Of a stretch of DNA of 48,329 bases, positions 13,423 through 25,279 are shown piece after piece (position 1 is the first letter of the stretch; each line of letters starts with the position of its first letter). The stretch is from NCBI GenBank assembly GCA_009602725.1, contig WELB01000003.1:1382174-1430502 (forward strand), written 5' to 3'. Made by a program: the position numbers and the translations under genes. Origin of the DNA: Spirogloea muscicola (Eukaryota; Streptophyta; Zygnematophyceae; Spirogloeales; Spirogloeaceae). The notes under the pieces are model-generated. The model ran no database searches and was not told the DNA's origin. It worked only from the letters and a program-made list of their open reading frames with translations.

Positions 13423-13505
13423 CTACCATGGTCTTAGATGTGCTTGCCTTTGTACTTGGCCATTTGGCCTTCGTTTGTTTCAAATACACGAAAAACCTAC
13501 CATGG
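13423..13505 (+). mobile_element. 65-bp class B insertion with 9-bp target-site duplication
   Basis: CTACCATGG at 13423-13431 and 13497-13505 flanks 13432-13496. The insert ends GTTTGTTTCAAATACACGAAA plus a few bases (13471-13496). The same end occurs in the insertion at 43812-43858. The wider site also contains the motif ATGGACATCTAC three times between 13415 and 13540, which slightly weakens the duplication call. Confidence 0.6.
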
Positions 13506-13619
13506 ACATCTACCATCTTCCATGGACATCTACGGCGGCTACGGAACGAAGTGGTCTGCCCTCCTCCATCGCCTGGCACTGCATGTCAATGCCCGTCGAC
13601 GTAGTCGGGCGGGTAGCTT

Positions 13620-13917
13620 AGGCCATTCTAGCGTCCCGCAAGCCATAGTTGCATGCTTTAGAATGCGGTTATCGTTGAGTCTGCAGCGCTCTCAGGCACT
13701 CGCAATCCACCAGCGTGCTGGTCGTGCATTAGCCCAGGCTAATGGCTTCTGTGGGGGTGGTTTGGCTCCTCAGTATAGCTTGTCAGATATGCATGTGCTC
13801 ACTCGGGGATATTAGTGTCCCCCTTAGCCAGCTCATTACCCAGTTAAAATGACATTTGTAAGGCTAGAATTGGCCTCCCATTCATTTTCATGCGCACCGC
13901 GCGCCTTCTTCCTTCTT
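13620..13917 (+). mobile_element. retroelement 3' fragment ending in S-D-M-H-V-L-T-R-G-Y-stop
   Basis: The frame before 13815 reads LQRSQALAIHQRAGRALAQA, then about 20 residues, then SDMHVLTRGY and a stop. This resembles the Ala/Arg-rich segment of the reverse-transcriptase remnant at 30746-31060. The following 100 bases (TTAGCCAGCTCATTACCC to the GCGCACCGCGCGCC end) recur inverted at 43623-43770 and 43968-44065. Confidence 0.65.
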
Positions 13918-16110
13918 GTAGGCTGGCTCCGGCCACGTTATCTGTCGGTAAGAACCTCACCTTTATCTCCGTCGGTAAGCACCTCACCACTATCTCGGCG
14001 GTAAGCGAACATAACGCCGGCTGTCAAATGAGTAGCCAACAAGGCTGAAAGAAGCATCTCTTCCAAAGTAAGGCAATGGCTGTGAGAAGGAAGCTCTACC
14101 AAGGGGGGCAGAAGGCGCACGGTGTGCATGGGAAGAAAAGGATGGCGAGAAAATACACTGTTCCGGCAAAAGCTAGTGCAAAATGTGGGGCTACATAAAA
14201 GGCAGCCCTATGCAGAGGTGGCTAAGGTACAGGGTCACTTCAGTACCAATGAATGAGCACACACAGCTCCTCAATGGGCGAGCCCTTTCTGACAGGCTTA
14301 AAGCATGGAGACGGAGCATCGCCACGGAAGCTAGTGGCCTGACTTAGAGCGCGCCCAGAGGCTGATGAGTAGCCAGAGTTGGGAGCGCAGCAAAGTAAGC
14401 GAGAGCATTCTGTAACATGCAATGCCTCCGGAATGCTAGTGTGCCCCAAGCTGCCCGACCAACTGGATGACGTGCGTTAACAGCCGGGCCAGATGCTGGT
14501 TGAGGGAAGACCATATCTTACCGTAGCAACCGTAAGGGGGGCGAGGACTGTGAAAGCCAGCCCAAGAGAATGGACAAGGTCTGTAAGGAGAGACCAGCTG
14601 CCAATAAGCAGTTCCCTTGACAATTTTAGCTGCCAGAGGCGGCAGCCGGTATGTGAGAGGCCAGCTCAAGAGAGAAACAGCTCTTCCAAAGTATGGCAAT
14701 GGTTGTGAGAAGAAAGACTCTTTCAGTAGATGGCAATGGCTGCAAGATAGAAGTGCCCGCCCATAGAGAAGAGGGGCTGGCAAAGCCAGCCCAAAAACAA
14801 TGGACAATGTCCAAAGCCAAAGAAAGAGGTGCCGAAAAAGGACTACTCTACCAAACACGACAACATCCTAGGGAAGCAAGAGGCCAGCCCAAAGGAATGA
14901 ACAAGGTCTGAAGAAGCGGATGGTGCAAAAACATGAAACTTCTGTGTGTGACATCTGCGAATGGATGCTCAATAACCTCTAGTCAGTAAGTCAGTTCAAA
15001 AAAATAGGTCGGAAAAGCGTCGATCTGTTGGAACCTGTTGGCAGCATCCAAGGCAGAGAGGAGTAAGCTCTTCCAATGGGGGCGAGGGCTGATGGGAACA
15101 TCAAACGCGGGGCTGGACAGGGCTGGGCTGAAGCGCAGCTACATTTGAACGGAAGAATTTGGCTTCCGCATAGGGGGTGAGGGCTGTGAACAGCCCTTCG
15201 GACCTTGTCCTTTCTTGTCAGGCTGGCATCGTACAGCCCTTGCCCCTTTGCTTACTTCTGTGAACAGCCAGCCCGAAACGAGTTGACGAAGTCCGAAGGG
15301 GCCAAAAAGCGCTGAAATACAACTAACGGAAAACAGCTCTTCCAAATTGACAGCAATGGCTGTGAGAAGAAGAGCCCATAGACAATAGGGCTGGGAAAGG
15401 CCAGCCCAGAAGAAAAGAAAGAACAAAGTGCAGAGGGGCCAGGGGAAGGGCTAAAGCTAGCACATATGGAATCAAGCAGCTAAGAAACACTCAGTAACCC
15501 CTGCTGTGAGAGGCCAGCCCCAAAGGAATGGCAAGATCGGAAAGACAAAACTACACACCGAGACACCAAGATCGGAAAGGGCCGGATGGAGCAAGAAGCA
15601 GGTTACTAGTCCCCAAGACGTCAGCAAGTGGGCTCTCCATGACCTCTGGTCAGTAAGTGCAAGTCAGAATAAGTAGAGGGCGGAAAAGTGTCACAAGACA
15701 AGCAACTACTAAGCAAGGGAAAGCGCGGCCAGATTGACTGGTGGCTGGGAAAGGAAAGTGCTCGCCCATAGAAATGGGGGCCAGCAAAGCCAGCCCAGAA
15801 GGAATGGACAATGTCGAAAGCCAAAAAAACACACAGCTAGGCAGCTAGACAAGAAAACACGGCAAAAACACAGGAAGCTCAATACCCACGGGTGAGCACC
15901 ATCAGGTCGGAGTAGCTCGAAGCAGGAAAAGATGCATTCAGACGCCAGGGAAAGGCCAGCCCGAGGGAATGGACAAGGTCTGAAGGAACCGGGCAAGGAC
16001 CATGTTGGATAATTTGGTGACGAGAGAGAAGGCGCGCGGGGCGCATGAATTGAAAGGGAGGCCAATTCAAGCCAATACATTGTTCAGGCAGAGTCGAGTG
16101 CAGACTAAAC
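13918..16110. repeat. bed of degraded retroelement fragments, mostly minus strand
   Basis: No gene is visible. On the minus strand the terminal LLTRGY-stop motif recurs near 14970-15000, 15485-15500 (cut short), 15640-15670 and 15880-15910. A degenerate copy of the AGRAL segment lies at 14240-14449. Between them are many copies of a unit with AGAGGCCAGCCCAAAGGAAT, GGCTGTGA and GCTCTTCCA, plus GGGCTGGC-GCCAGCCC hairpins at about 14750-14805, 15385-15410 and 15775-15805. A GGCGCGCGGGGCGCATGAA-type repeat lies at 16020-16100. Confidence 0.7.
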
Positions 16111-16829
16111 AATGCTACATAATACGGAGACCTAACGAGACGAGAGATGTTGTTTGGTGTTTGTGTGGGGTTGTGCGGAGGCCCGCCCGGGAGAGTTCTG
16201 GGGGAGAAGTAGCCCCCGGCGTCAGCTCCCGGGCCAGCCTGTCGCCCGCCCAAAAATCAAGTGCGCCCCGCGCGGGGGCGCTGCAGCCGGCATCGACCGG
16301 CCGCGTTGTTTTTCCTTACTCATTAGTTTAAGGCAAAGGTATAACGTAAAGCCGCCGTCTTTATATAGCACCGCCAGCGTTGCGCCGCCTCCACCTGCGG
16401 CCACATGGGATAATTGACGAACCTCGACGGACGGGCTCCACTCCGGCAGGCAGCAGCTCACATCCAAGGTTGATTCTAGGCGTTCGGCCCCGGAAGCCGT
16501 GGTCCAGTGAGGATCCAAAGTATAGCAAGATTTGCCGCCGCTTGTAAAGGAGCCACGGTGTGGTGGATTGGGTCGCTCTTTGGAGCGTCGCCTGCCCCAC
16601 TGGAGGGGGTCATAGTCTTTCCTCTGCGTCGGAGCGAGCCTGCGCCAGCAACGGCGGCCGTCGGCGTCCGGCCAGGCGGCGGCGCCTTGCTGCCTCCGGC
16701 GGTCCCGTTGCCAGCTTCCCGACGCACGACGCCAGCGGCTAAACGGGCGTTGTGGCAGCTATCGACGAGGCGCGAGAGACTCCTCTGTGGACGGCCGAGT
16801 CCGCAAAACCGGACTTCGAGCGACTCGCT

Positions 16830-18269
16830 ATGAAGGCCCTTGTAGCCGTGAAGCGGGTAATCGACTATGCCGCCAAAATCCGCGTAAAGGCAGACAAGGT
16901 GAAGTCCTCAGGCTCTCCTACCAATGACATCATTGTGCAATTCCAGCCCAGCTTGCTGGAATTGCTGCAACCTCTAAAATGGCCGGCATAGGAACGTGAA
17001 AGCTGGCTTCGTGTGACCCTAATTGACTTAGGTTTATGAGTTCTGAGAGGCAAGTCGTTCATCGCTGACCAAAAGCGAGTTCACACTAACATATTGTGCA
17101 GACTGGCGTGGAGACTTCCAATGTGAAAATGTCGATGAACCCATTTTGCGAGATTGCTGTTGAGGAAGCGCTTCGGCTGAAGGAAGCTGGGTCAGTGGAC
17201 GAGGTGGTGGCTATCAGCATGGGTCCTCAACAGTGTCAAGACACACTGCGGACGGCGCTGGCCATGGGGGCTGACAGAGGGATCCATGTCAGGCATGAAG
17301 CAGCTCTAGAACCACTGTCGGTGGCCAAGCTGTTGCAGTCTATTGCAAAGAGGGAGGAACCAGGCATTATGATTCTAGGGAAACAGGTAGAGCAGAGATT
17401 GTAGGCTGTCTGAACACAGCTGCATGTGATCACAACATCAAGCAGCTTGCAATCCGAGTAGTATTTGCTCTTCTAGAGTAATTTCTCGTTAATATGTAGG
17501 TACCAGCTCTGTATCTGGTCCCTTGTCAAAAGGCTAATGAAGTCATTGTGGCAACTCACGCTTCATCAGGCTATAGACGACGACTGCAACCAGACGGGGC
17601 AGATGGCTGCTGCACTGCTTCAATGGCCACAGGGAACTTTCGCCTCAAAGGTAGTCCAGTCAACTGCATCTGAAAGAACCACAGTGATTGGCAGGTCAGT
17701 GTTATTGCTGCCTGCAGTGTAATTTCGAAGGTCAGTCATGTCCTTGGCTTACTTGTGCTTGAGGTGGCCATACTTAGACCCCATTACAGCGGGTTTGGCT
17801 GTATTAATGACAGGTACTCCTGGATAAAGAGGCAGGTATTGTTGAGGTGACGCGAGAAATAGATGGCGGCTTGGAGACTGTGAGGCTTAAACTTCCAGCA
17901 ATTGTCACGTAAGACACATACCCTCCACAGAGAGAAAGCGTAATGACAAAAGTGCTGTTAGCTAGTTGAACAAAGTGATAATCGAGGGGAAGGCTGTAGC
18001 TAGTCTCTTGCATTCCTCAGCTTCAATCGTGGTGTGAGTACAGGACTGATCTACGATTGAACGAGCCTCGGTATGCAAGTTTGCCCAACATCATGAAGGC
18101 CAAGAAGAAGCCCATCGAGACAATATCGCCGAAGGAGCTTGGTGTGGACGTGACGCCTCAGCTACAGGTGTTGCAGGTGGAAGAACCCCCAAAGAGACAG
18201 GGGGGCAAGTTGGTGGCGTCTGTAGATGAGTTGATAGACAAGCTGAAGAATGAGGCTCATGTCCTTTGA
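16830..18269 (+). CDS. ETFB: electron transfer flavoprotein beta subunit
   Basis: ETF beta pairs with ETF alpha in the mitochondrial matrix. It passes electrons from acyl-CoA and other dehydrogenases to ETF:ubiquinone oxidoreductase, and it carries the AMP site of the heterodimer. Five exons (16830-16898, 17102-17386, 17570-17650, 17814-17908, 18044-18269) join in phase to 251 residues, close to the human 255. Conserved stretches include [41 protein letters not shown], the signature [36 protein letters not shown] and [17 protein letters not shown]. The first Met is at 16830; an in-frame ATG at 16752 would add 26 acidic residues without family support. No cleavable presequence is seen, as is usual for this subunit. 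Complete and apparently intact. Confidence 0.96.
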
Positions 18270-18641
18270 ACTTCCCCGCTAAAACTTGTACTGAGTCAAG
18301 ACATACTACCAGCCGTAAGCCTGATGGTACTCTGTATTTCCATCTGGGAGCACCTGATGGGTACTGGCTTTGCAGCCTATGATGGGGCTGCTATTTTCTA
18401 ACTGCCAAAAGCTCTCAAAAACTCATGTATTTCATTCATCTCCTTGGACAGCCTATACTGGACACTCTGATCTCAGGGGCACACCCTGTCACACCCGTGA
18501 CTTCTGCAACTCTCGTTTTGACCTTGCTACTCCAGCATGAGGTGACAGCAAAACGTCTAACTGTCTCCTTGCTTGCCATCACATGTACCTCGCTGCAACA
18601 GAATTGTTCTATTCACAGCTACAATTAATACACTACACAGT

Positions 18642-18671
18642 TAGACGGTCCAGTAAATACTGGACCGTCTA
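18642..18671. repeat. 30-nt palindrome with 14-bp perfect arms
   Basis: TAGACGGTCCAGTA is followed by AA and then its exact reverse complement, TACTGGACCGTCTA. It lies between the convergent 3' ends of ETFB and the left EYA gene. No T-tract follows, so a terminator is not implied. It could be a hairpin in a 3' UTR or the trace of a small element. Confidence 0.8.
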
Positions 18672-18994
18672 CCTGACTATAACGAGCACTGATTGAGTTG
18701 CTCATCATATGGGCACTTTTCTTTGCACCCAGTAATCTTGCTAACGTGAATAGCCCTAGGAAAGCTGTCAAGCTGGATCAAGTGGACGCTCAACCCTCAA
18801 CCTCAGCCTTGGCAAAGCTATACTCTACGCTTCAGCTACTTCCGCTATTCTGCTTCTCACATACTGGATCGTCTACCAGAATGTCACGAGCATTTATTGA
18901 GTTGCTCATCATATGGGCACTAATATTGCACTTTCAGTAATCTTGCTAACGTAAAAGTCCTGGGAAACCTGTGAAGCTGGGTCAAGTGGACGCC
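18658..18994. repeat. direct duplication, about 133 bp, offset 204 bp
   Basis: Bases 18658-18790 recur at 18862-18994 with substitutions. Shared blocks include GTCTACC, ATTGAGTTGCTCATCATATG, AGTAATCTTGCTAACGT and CAAGTGGACGC, all at a constant offset of 204. The right copy contains the stop codon and last residues of the left EYA gene (18982), so the duplication arose at the end of that gene. Confidence 0.8.
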
Positions 18995-20940
18995 GATGAC
19001 TTCTCACAAAGGATGTCAATGATCTCTCCAATTCCGAGGTTGGTGAGCCGGAGGGCCTCTCTGCGGGCGACCGCCACCTTTACAAAGGGCCAGTCAAGCT
19101 GGGACGCAGCGAGCTCCTCGTGCTTGCCGTCGCCAATGGCACAGAACCGTGTCAGATGCCCGCCAAATCGCTCCTCAACGAGCTTGAAGCAGGCCAACTT
19201 TGTCGCTGGCCTGGAGCTGTACACTGCTCGCCAGGTCATAGCACATCATTCAGCTCCGAATTAGTGCCTGTCAACTCTTACGGTGCCATCAATGCTGTGG
19301 CGACTGCCACTGGACGCTGAATGGCCAAGCATGCTTGTATGCAGAGCAATGAAGCCCTGATTGGTGAAGGTGGCTCTAGTTGAGGAGACCGGGAGTAAGT
19401 GCTGAATTTAGGAACGAACAGTTGCCGATGTCGAGCAGGTTGCTGAGGCGGAAGAGGAGACACTTCACAACGGTTGGTACAAGTAGGGCCGACGTAACGA
19501 GCACGTTGATATTCTCGTCCTCGGCCTGCAGGGGCCGGACCTCTTCTTCCACTCCAGCATCCATGGCAGCATTCGGTTGGCCTCCCTCTCCATCCCCATC
19601 CTCCCTTCTGTGTTGCTGCTGCCTCAAGCATGGAGCGTCTGTGGCGTTTGCGCAGGCTCGCAGCAACTGTTGGCCTGAAATCACTCAATAGACGGCACCC
19701 CTTCAGGATAAGGGTTCCACTCCTAGCGCAATCTCTTGTGGCGCTTGCCCATGAGGAGAGCAGGAGCTCATCATTCCGACAGCTTGGAGCAACTGTGACA
19801 TGCCAAGAGATGCATGCTCCTCATGCATCCTTAGAAGCTGCTCGAGACAGTCCCATTATAATGCAAGTTGGTCTTCAATGAGTGACCCAACGATACCAGC
19901 AGACAGCCACCCGTCAGTGAACTCATTAGTCTCTTTGTATACGCCCTCCCACTCCTCCAGCTGTGCCGCACTCAGAGCGGGTGCGAGTCCCTGCAAGTAC
20001 CAAGGCGTCCTCGTTAGGGATATCAGGCGTCTTGAGTCAGCACGCCTGACGGTTAAGATGCAAAATCAGGGCTCGTGACTTGCTGACATGACAAGCATGC
20101 CAACCTGCGTGTACAGTTCCTCAATCTGTCTGTAGTGCTCGAGTAGGCGGGCATGGCACTGGCCCTCGCGCTGGCTCTTATGATCCCCCTCAGCTGACGC
20201 CATGCCATTCTGCAGGTGCAAGAAGCACAGGCCTTGATGGTCTTCCATCTGCAACGCCGCAGTAAGTCCCAATCTTAGCTATGGTTGCAATAGGCTCAAT
20301 CTTCTTACAAACTTGCAGTGACTACATGCACCAGTAACCACATACTCAATCACGAAGCTTTACCAGAGTTACAGATGGGACTTCGTTACCTGTAACACTT
20401 GTGCATGATCGAGCACTCCCTAGCCACTGGAAAGCAACTCAGTCTAAGCTGAACAGCAGCCTGCACCTCGTGGAAGGCCTGGACGCGCTCGAGCACGCCG
20501 AAGATGAGGCGCTGCCATCGGCGGCCAAGCTCCGCCGCGGCGTCCGCCGGCTTGCCGTACTTGGCCGCCAGCTTGCCGTCCAGCAGCGACTTGTAGACGA
20601 TCAGCGTCTCGTCCATGTCCCACACGAAGACGGCCCTTGGTCCGCCACCGCCTTCGTTCGAGTGACGGCCATGCCACCGACGAGGCGCCTTGGTGGGTCG
20701 CGGCGGGCCTGGCTCCACCTCCGCTCCTCCCTCCTCCTCCTCCCCCCTCCCTCCTCTGCCCTCGGCCTTCCTCTCCCTCTTCCCCAGTGTGCCGTCGGCC
20801 CCGTCGGCGCCGGATCCAGGCCGCGCATGCTCCTCGTCGTCAAGCGCATTGGGGACCTCGCTCGCCGTCGCGCCGCCGGCGGCGTCGCAGCCGCCGCCAG
20901 GGCCGGCCTCCGCGGACGGCGCAGGCCGCAATGCAGCCAT
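18982..20940 (-). CDS. EYA: Eyes absent (EYA)-type HAD phosphatase, left copy
   Basis: EYA proteins are aspartate-based HAD phosphatases that act on phosphotyrosine; their role in plants and algae is poorly known. Five exons (20467-20940, 20105-20248, 19897-19990, 19420-19674, 18982-19223) join in phase to 402 residues. Motif I is VFVWDMDETLI with both catalytic aspartates. Motif II is VLVTSALLVPT with its Thr/Ser. The final acidic motif is AIGDGKHEE, preceded by a FKLVEERFGG segment. The Met at 20940 starts an Ala/Gly/Glu-rich N-terminal region of about 105 residues with no recognisable fold. The same frame is open upstream to 21480, but that part is low complexity. Exon limits and phases match the divergent copy at 22922-24986, so the two are paralogues. 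The exon 4/5 join rests on one weak acceptor. Confidence 0.88.
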
Positions 20941-21539
20941 GACGCTGCGCAGCCTCGGCCAGGAGAGGGGAGCGTGCTCGCGTCTTCCTGCGCTCACAGA
21001 GGCCTGGCCGGGCTCGCGACCCGGCTGCCTCCGCCGCCGCCGCCGCCACCGCCCCCGGCGCCGGCCGCGGGCGGCGCTTTGTCCACTTGGTGGCGCCCGG
21101 TGCTGCCACGTGGCGGGCCGCATGGGGAGGGGGGAGGTGGGGCTTAACTTTTGCGGGCGGCTGCCGCGACGTCGCCTCGCCTCCCCCACCGCAACGCACC
21201 TGGCCGCTCGGTCAGAGTCAGCAGTCGCAGGCTTGGCCTTCGACGCGGCAGCGGCGGCGGCTCTGGCGGCGGCGGTGGCGGCGGCGGCGGCGGGGGGAGG
21301 AGCCGTCGCGGTGTCGTGCGGGGTTCCGTCTGGCCTTCGCTGGGCGAAGCCCCCTCCACGCGCGCCCTCGAGGCGGTCTCGCGGGCTGGGGGGCCCCTGC
21401 CCCTGCGCCGCGCTCCCATGCTCGAGCAGCGGGTGCGCGGACCGGCGGGGCGCTCGGCCCCCACCCCCCCTCCTCCCCATCCCCCACCCTCTTTCCCTCT
21501 CCCTCTTCCCCCACCCCTACCCTCCTCGCTGATACAGTA

Positions 21540-21660
21540 CAACACTGCAATACAATACAACACATTACAATACCATACGGTACAAGACATCACATTACAG
21601 TACAATACAACACAACACAATTACGATACGATACAATACAATACAATACAATATTGCGGT
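21540..21660. repeat. degenerate ACAAT/AATAC pentanucleotide repeat
   Basis: Variants of TACAATACAA and ACACAAC run for about 120 bases and end in a cleaner (AATAC)n stretch at 21630-21655. It is simple-sequence DNA between the EYA genes. Confidence 0.85.
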
Positions 21661-21685
21661 AGTGCAGCCACAAGTGCCGTGCTGA

Positions 21686-21686
21686 N

Positions 21687-21779
<93 letters not shown>
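21686..21779. repeat. CT microsatellite with one undetermined base
   Basis: An uninterrupted (CT)n run covers 21687-21779, preceded by N at 21686. The N suggests the assembler could not resolve the tract, so its true length is uncertain. Confidence 0.95.
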
Positions 21780-21781
<2 letters not shown>

Positions 21782-22921
21782 GCTCTCGCTCTCCCTCTCT
21801 CTCTCCCCATCCAACCTGCCCTCAATCTTTCGTAGTGAATTTGTGCTCTTATCTCCTCCATTGTCGTTACCTCCTCACCCGTCCCCAACAGTGTCCTTCT
21901 TCTACCCCTTCTCCTTCCCTCTCACTAACCCCCCTCCTCCACTGTTCCCCTTGCCTGGTCCTCATTATCAGCCACATCCCCCTTCCTCCCACTTGCCCTG
22001 CTTTCACAATGTGACACCCCAACTCTGTCCGTCCGCACAGGCAGTCTTCTTCATTGCCGCATCCTTCCCACGTGCCTTAACCAGATTGACTGACAGCCAG
22101 CTCGTACTTCAGCCCCTCCTTGCTGATCACAAGATTGCGACAGTGCAGCCACAACGTTGTGCCGCACTGCCAGGCGTGCCAGTCTGTCCAGGGGCTGAAT
22201 TTCACACTATATCTGATTTCCTTTCCCCCTCCCTTGTATTTCTTACCTCCCTCCTTGCTCCACCTCAATCTGCTTGCTGCAGGGTAACAACAAGAAGCTC
22301 AAGGTAGCAGGCGGCAGCAGCGAGGCGGCTGCCCCCTTCCCAACTGCTGGCGACAACGGGGTCACTGTGAGACTGCGCCGCCTCTTGAGCCCTGCAACAA
22401 TTCTACGCTTGCCCAATGTTTCCCAGCCAGCTATATTAGCTTCTTGCCAGCAGCACCAACTTGGCAAGTTGTGGCCACATTGGCAGTCTTCCACAGGACT
22501 TGCCGCAACTTGCCGCGAGCATCATTGCATGCTCACTCGGTTGTCAGTTGCTGCTGTCAGGCTGATATTAATGAGCTGGCAATGCAGGACACGCTGAGGA
22601 GCTGTGCACCTTCAGACCGCATCAGTGGCCGTCCGCAACCATCGGAGGGCGGCTATGCAAGCGGCTCTCCTCTCACCCAAAGGGGAAGTCTGTGTCCGCC
22701 TGGCTCTGCAGCCTTGGTGAGAGCCGCGTCGAGCAGCCGCAGACGCCAGCTGCTGGCATCCTGCGCACAAGTGCAGCAATAGTTGGCATTGGCCTCGCAT
22801 CTGAGGAGTGCTTAGAACTGCATCAGGAGGATGCAGTCCTGATCTTTGAGACCGGACCTGAAATTTGAGATCAGACGCTGGCGGCTAGGCGGAGACCAGT
22901 CCAATTGAGGAGGGACGGGCA

Positions 22922-24986
22922 ATGGGCGGCAACAACTGCGGCAACAGCGGGCCAGGGCCAGTCACCGTGCAGCAGGGCACGGGCAGTGTCATGGAACATG
23001 GAGATGGGACGCCGCGCCGGCAGCGCAGCGGCGGTCATCTGCCCGAGCCCGAGGCCGGCGGCGAGCGGGACCGTGGGAAGCCCACGCAGCAGGTGTCGGC
23101 AGCCGGCACCGGGGACAGCAAGGAGGAGCCTTCAGGTGCTGTGTTTGTGTGGGACCTTGACGAGACGCTCATCGTCTTCCAATCGCTGCTCTCTGGCGAT
23201 TTCGCCGCAGCCGTCGGCAAGGACCCCAACGCCGGCAGGGCGCTCGGCAGCCGCTGGGAGGAGCTCATCCTGGACTTCTGCGACGACCAGTTCTTCTTCA
23301 AGGAGGTTGCATGACCACACCCACGACACAATCGTTCATTGTTAGCTATCCATCTGTGTATAGGTGCACAGCTGCTGTTATATTTATGCCAATGCTCCGT
23401 CGTGCAACTGCTGAGCTGCTCCACTCAAGAAGTCCTCGTCAACACAGGCAGAGGTTGAGGCTCTCTGCGTCAGTTGTTCAAGTCACAGAGTCAGCGCTTG
23501 CCACAACTTGCCAGCTCCGGGCACCCATGCCCAATTCTTTGTGCAGATGGAGGACGTTGACCAGGTGAGCATCAACGAGGTCGCGGCAGCCGACGACCTC
23601 GCTGACCTCGGTGGCTACGACTTTGGCTGTGACAACATGGCGCAGCCGACAGACGAGCCAAGCCAGCGCAAGCTCGCATACCGCTATCGCGCCATACAGG
23701 AGCTCTACTCCAAGGTCTGCACCTGTGCGACAGTACAAGTCAAACCCTTGATAACATCTTCTCAATCTGAAAAGCTTTGCAGCTTCTGCTTTGCGAGTTG
23801 TAATCCACTGTGCTATCTGCATAGTGCACGCTTCTAAGTAGACTGTGAGATCTGCAGGGCGCGGAGGGCATTCTGGGCCCAAAGGCGGACCTTTGGGCTG
23901 CGCTGTACGATGAAACAGATGCTTATGTCGATGGCTGGCTGTCAGCAGGTGAGCGCGCCCGGCAAGAGCTTAATGACTAAGTGCCTGTAAGGCAACCGAA
24001 GACAATCTGCTCTTAGAGTCAGTTCATAGGTTGGTCAGGACTTTGACTGCAATGCTTAGGTAGTGCTTGATGCTGGGGGCAATGACCAGGACATCACCAT
24101 ACTGCAGGCTCTGATTGTGATGCCAATGGTTAGTCAACATAAGGAGCAGTCTTGGGGCCTTGAACCACTTCATCTCCTACAGATTTTGACTATGGTCATG
24201 CTTCCATTGTCGATTTGGTGTGTTGGCTTCCTTCACCATTGGACGCAGGCAGAAAGGTATTGAAGGAGTGTGAAGGGCCCACTGCGAGGCTAAAAGATGG
24301 GATTGCTGATGCTGGATCAGAGGCGCCCATGCCAGACAGCGGAGCCATTGGCGCTGTGGCGCGAACCAACACCAACGTGCTGGTGTCGTCTGGGCAGCTC
24401 GTGCCGACACTTGCCAAGTGCCTGCTCTTCAAGCTCCACAAGCTAATCAATCCACTCAATGGTTGGTACTCTGCTGATATTTACCTCATGGAGTCTTGAT
24501 AACGCCACAAGCTGCATCTGCAGTTTGTGAAGGCTACATCCATAAGCACAACCTGCCTTTGCATGATGTCACTCTCTACTTCTCAGTAGCTTGACCACTT
24601 AGCGAAAACCTGAGATCTACTCAGCTTGAACCCTTACTCAAACCTAGCGTCTTTCTCTTTTACCCTTGGGAAAGCTCGTTCCTGCAGCAGCTTGTGTCCG
24701 CATGATCCTGCTACAGTGGTATGACGGCCTGGTGCCACCTGCATATGCGTGCGGCGCAGCATACAGCTCGCGAGATGTGCGGAAGATTGAGTGCTTCCAG
24801 AGCATCCAGGAGCGCTGGCCTGGCGTTCCGTGCTGTGCAATTGGGGATGGCCTGGATGAGGAAGCTGGCGCTGCGGTTCTCAATTGGCCATTTGTGAAGG
24901 TTGCGCATGCAACCAAGGACGGGTGCTTCCGCATCCAGGACCTCACTTTGGCAAAGATTGAGAAGGTCATGCGCGAGATGTCGTAG
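22922..24986 (+). CDS. EYA: Eyes absent (EYA)-type HAD phosphatase, right copy
   Basis: This is the paralogue of the minus-strand EYA at 18982-20940. Five exons (22922-23305, 23547-23714, 23858-23948, 24249-24461, 24760-24986) join in phase to 360 residues. Motif I is VFVWDLDETLI, motif II is VLVSSGQLVPT, and the late motif is AIGDGLDEEAGA, so the catalytic residues are kept. The middle contains QRKLAYRYRAIQELY and DETDAYVDGWLSAG, segments typical of the plant and algal EYA domain. The 77 residues before motif I are Gly/Glu-rich and unlike the N-terminus of the other copy. The gene ends with TAG-TAA in tandem. A longer last exon starting near 24680 is open, but it would insert about 25 residues that no relative has. 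Confidence 0.9.
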
Positions 24987-25279
24987 TAACGCGCTAGGGC
25001 AACTTTTTGGGTGCACAATAATGCGCACACCTGTTACCTCTTCTTGAAATTTTCCCATTTGCTGCTTAACTCTTACTGCTAGCGCTCCTTGAGCCCATCA
25101 CCTTATTTTTCAAAGCTTTGACATTATGATGTCCTTTGTACTGCCTGCACCCGAGTAGCTCTTGGCTGCAGTTCCTTACATCTAAATTTCTTCTCCTCTG
25201 AGCTGGTCTTATGGCTCAAGCAAGTGGATCTCAGTGAGAGAGCTACTTGCCAGTGAAACCGCTGCCAGCACCCCAGCTC

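Larger units (their letters stand above)
20941..22921. promoter_or_regulatory. shared intergenic region between divergent EYA genes
   Basis: About 2 kb separates the two EYA start codons, so it must hold both promoters. It begins very GC-rich (20941-21530). A TACAA-type microsatellite (21540-21660), a single N at 21686 and a CT tract follow. A roughly 30-base block with GTGCAGCCACAA occurs at about 21658-21685 and again at 22134-22165. No TATA box could be assigned. Confidence 0.5.

Noticed and set aside
16752-16829. ETF beta presequence from an upstream ATG
   Set aside because: The 26 added residues are acidic, unlike a mitochondrial targeting peptide, and the family begins at the 16830 Met.
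20690-21532. 280-codon plus-strand ORF
   Set aside because: It is antisense to the EYA exon with motif I and is a GC-rich shadow without introns or known domains.
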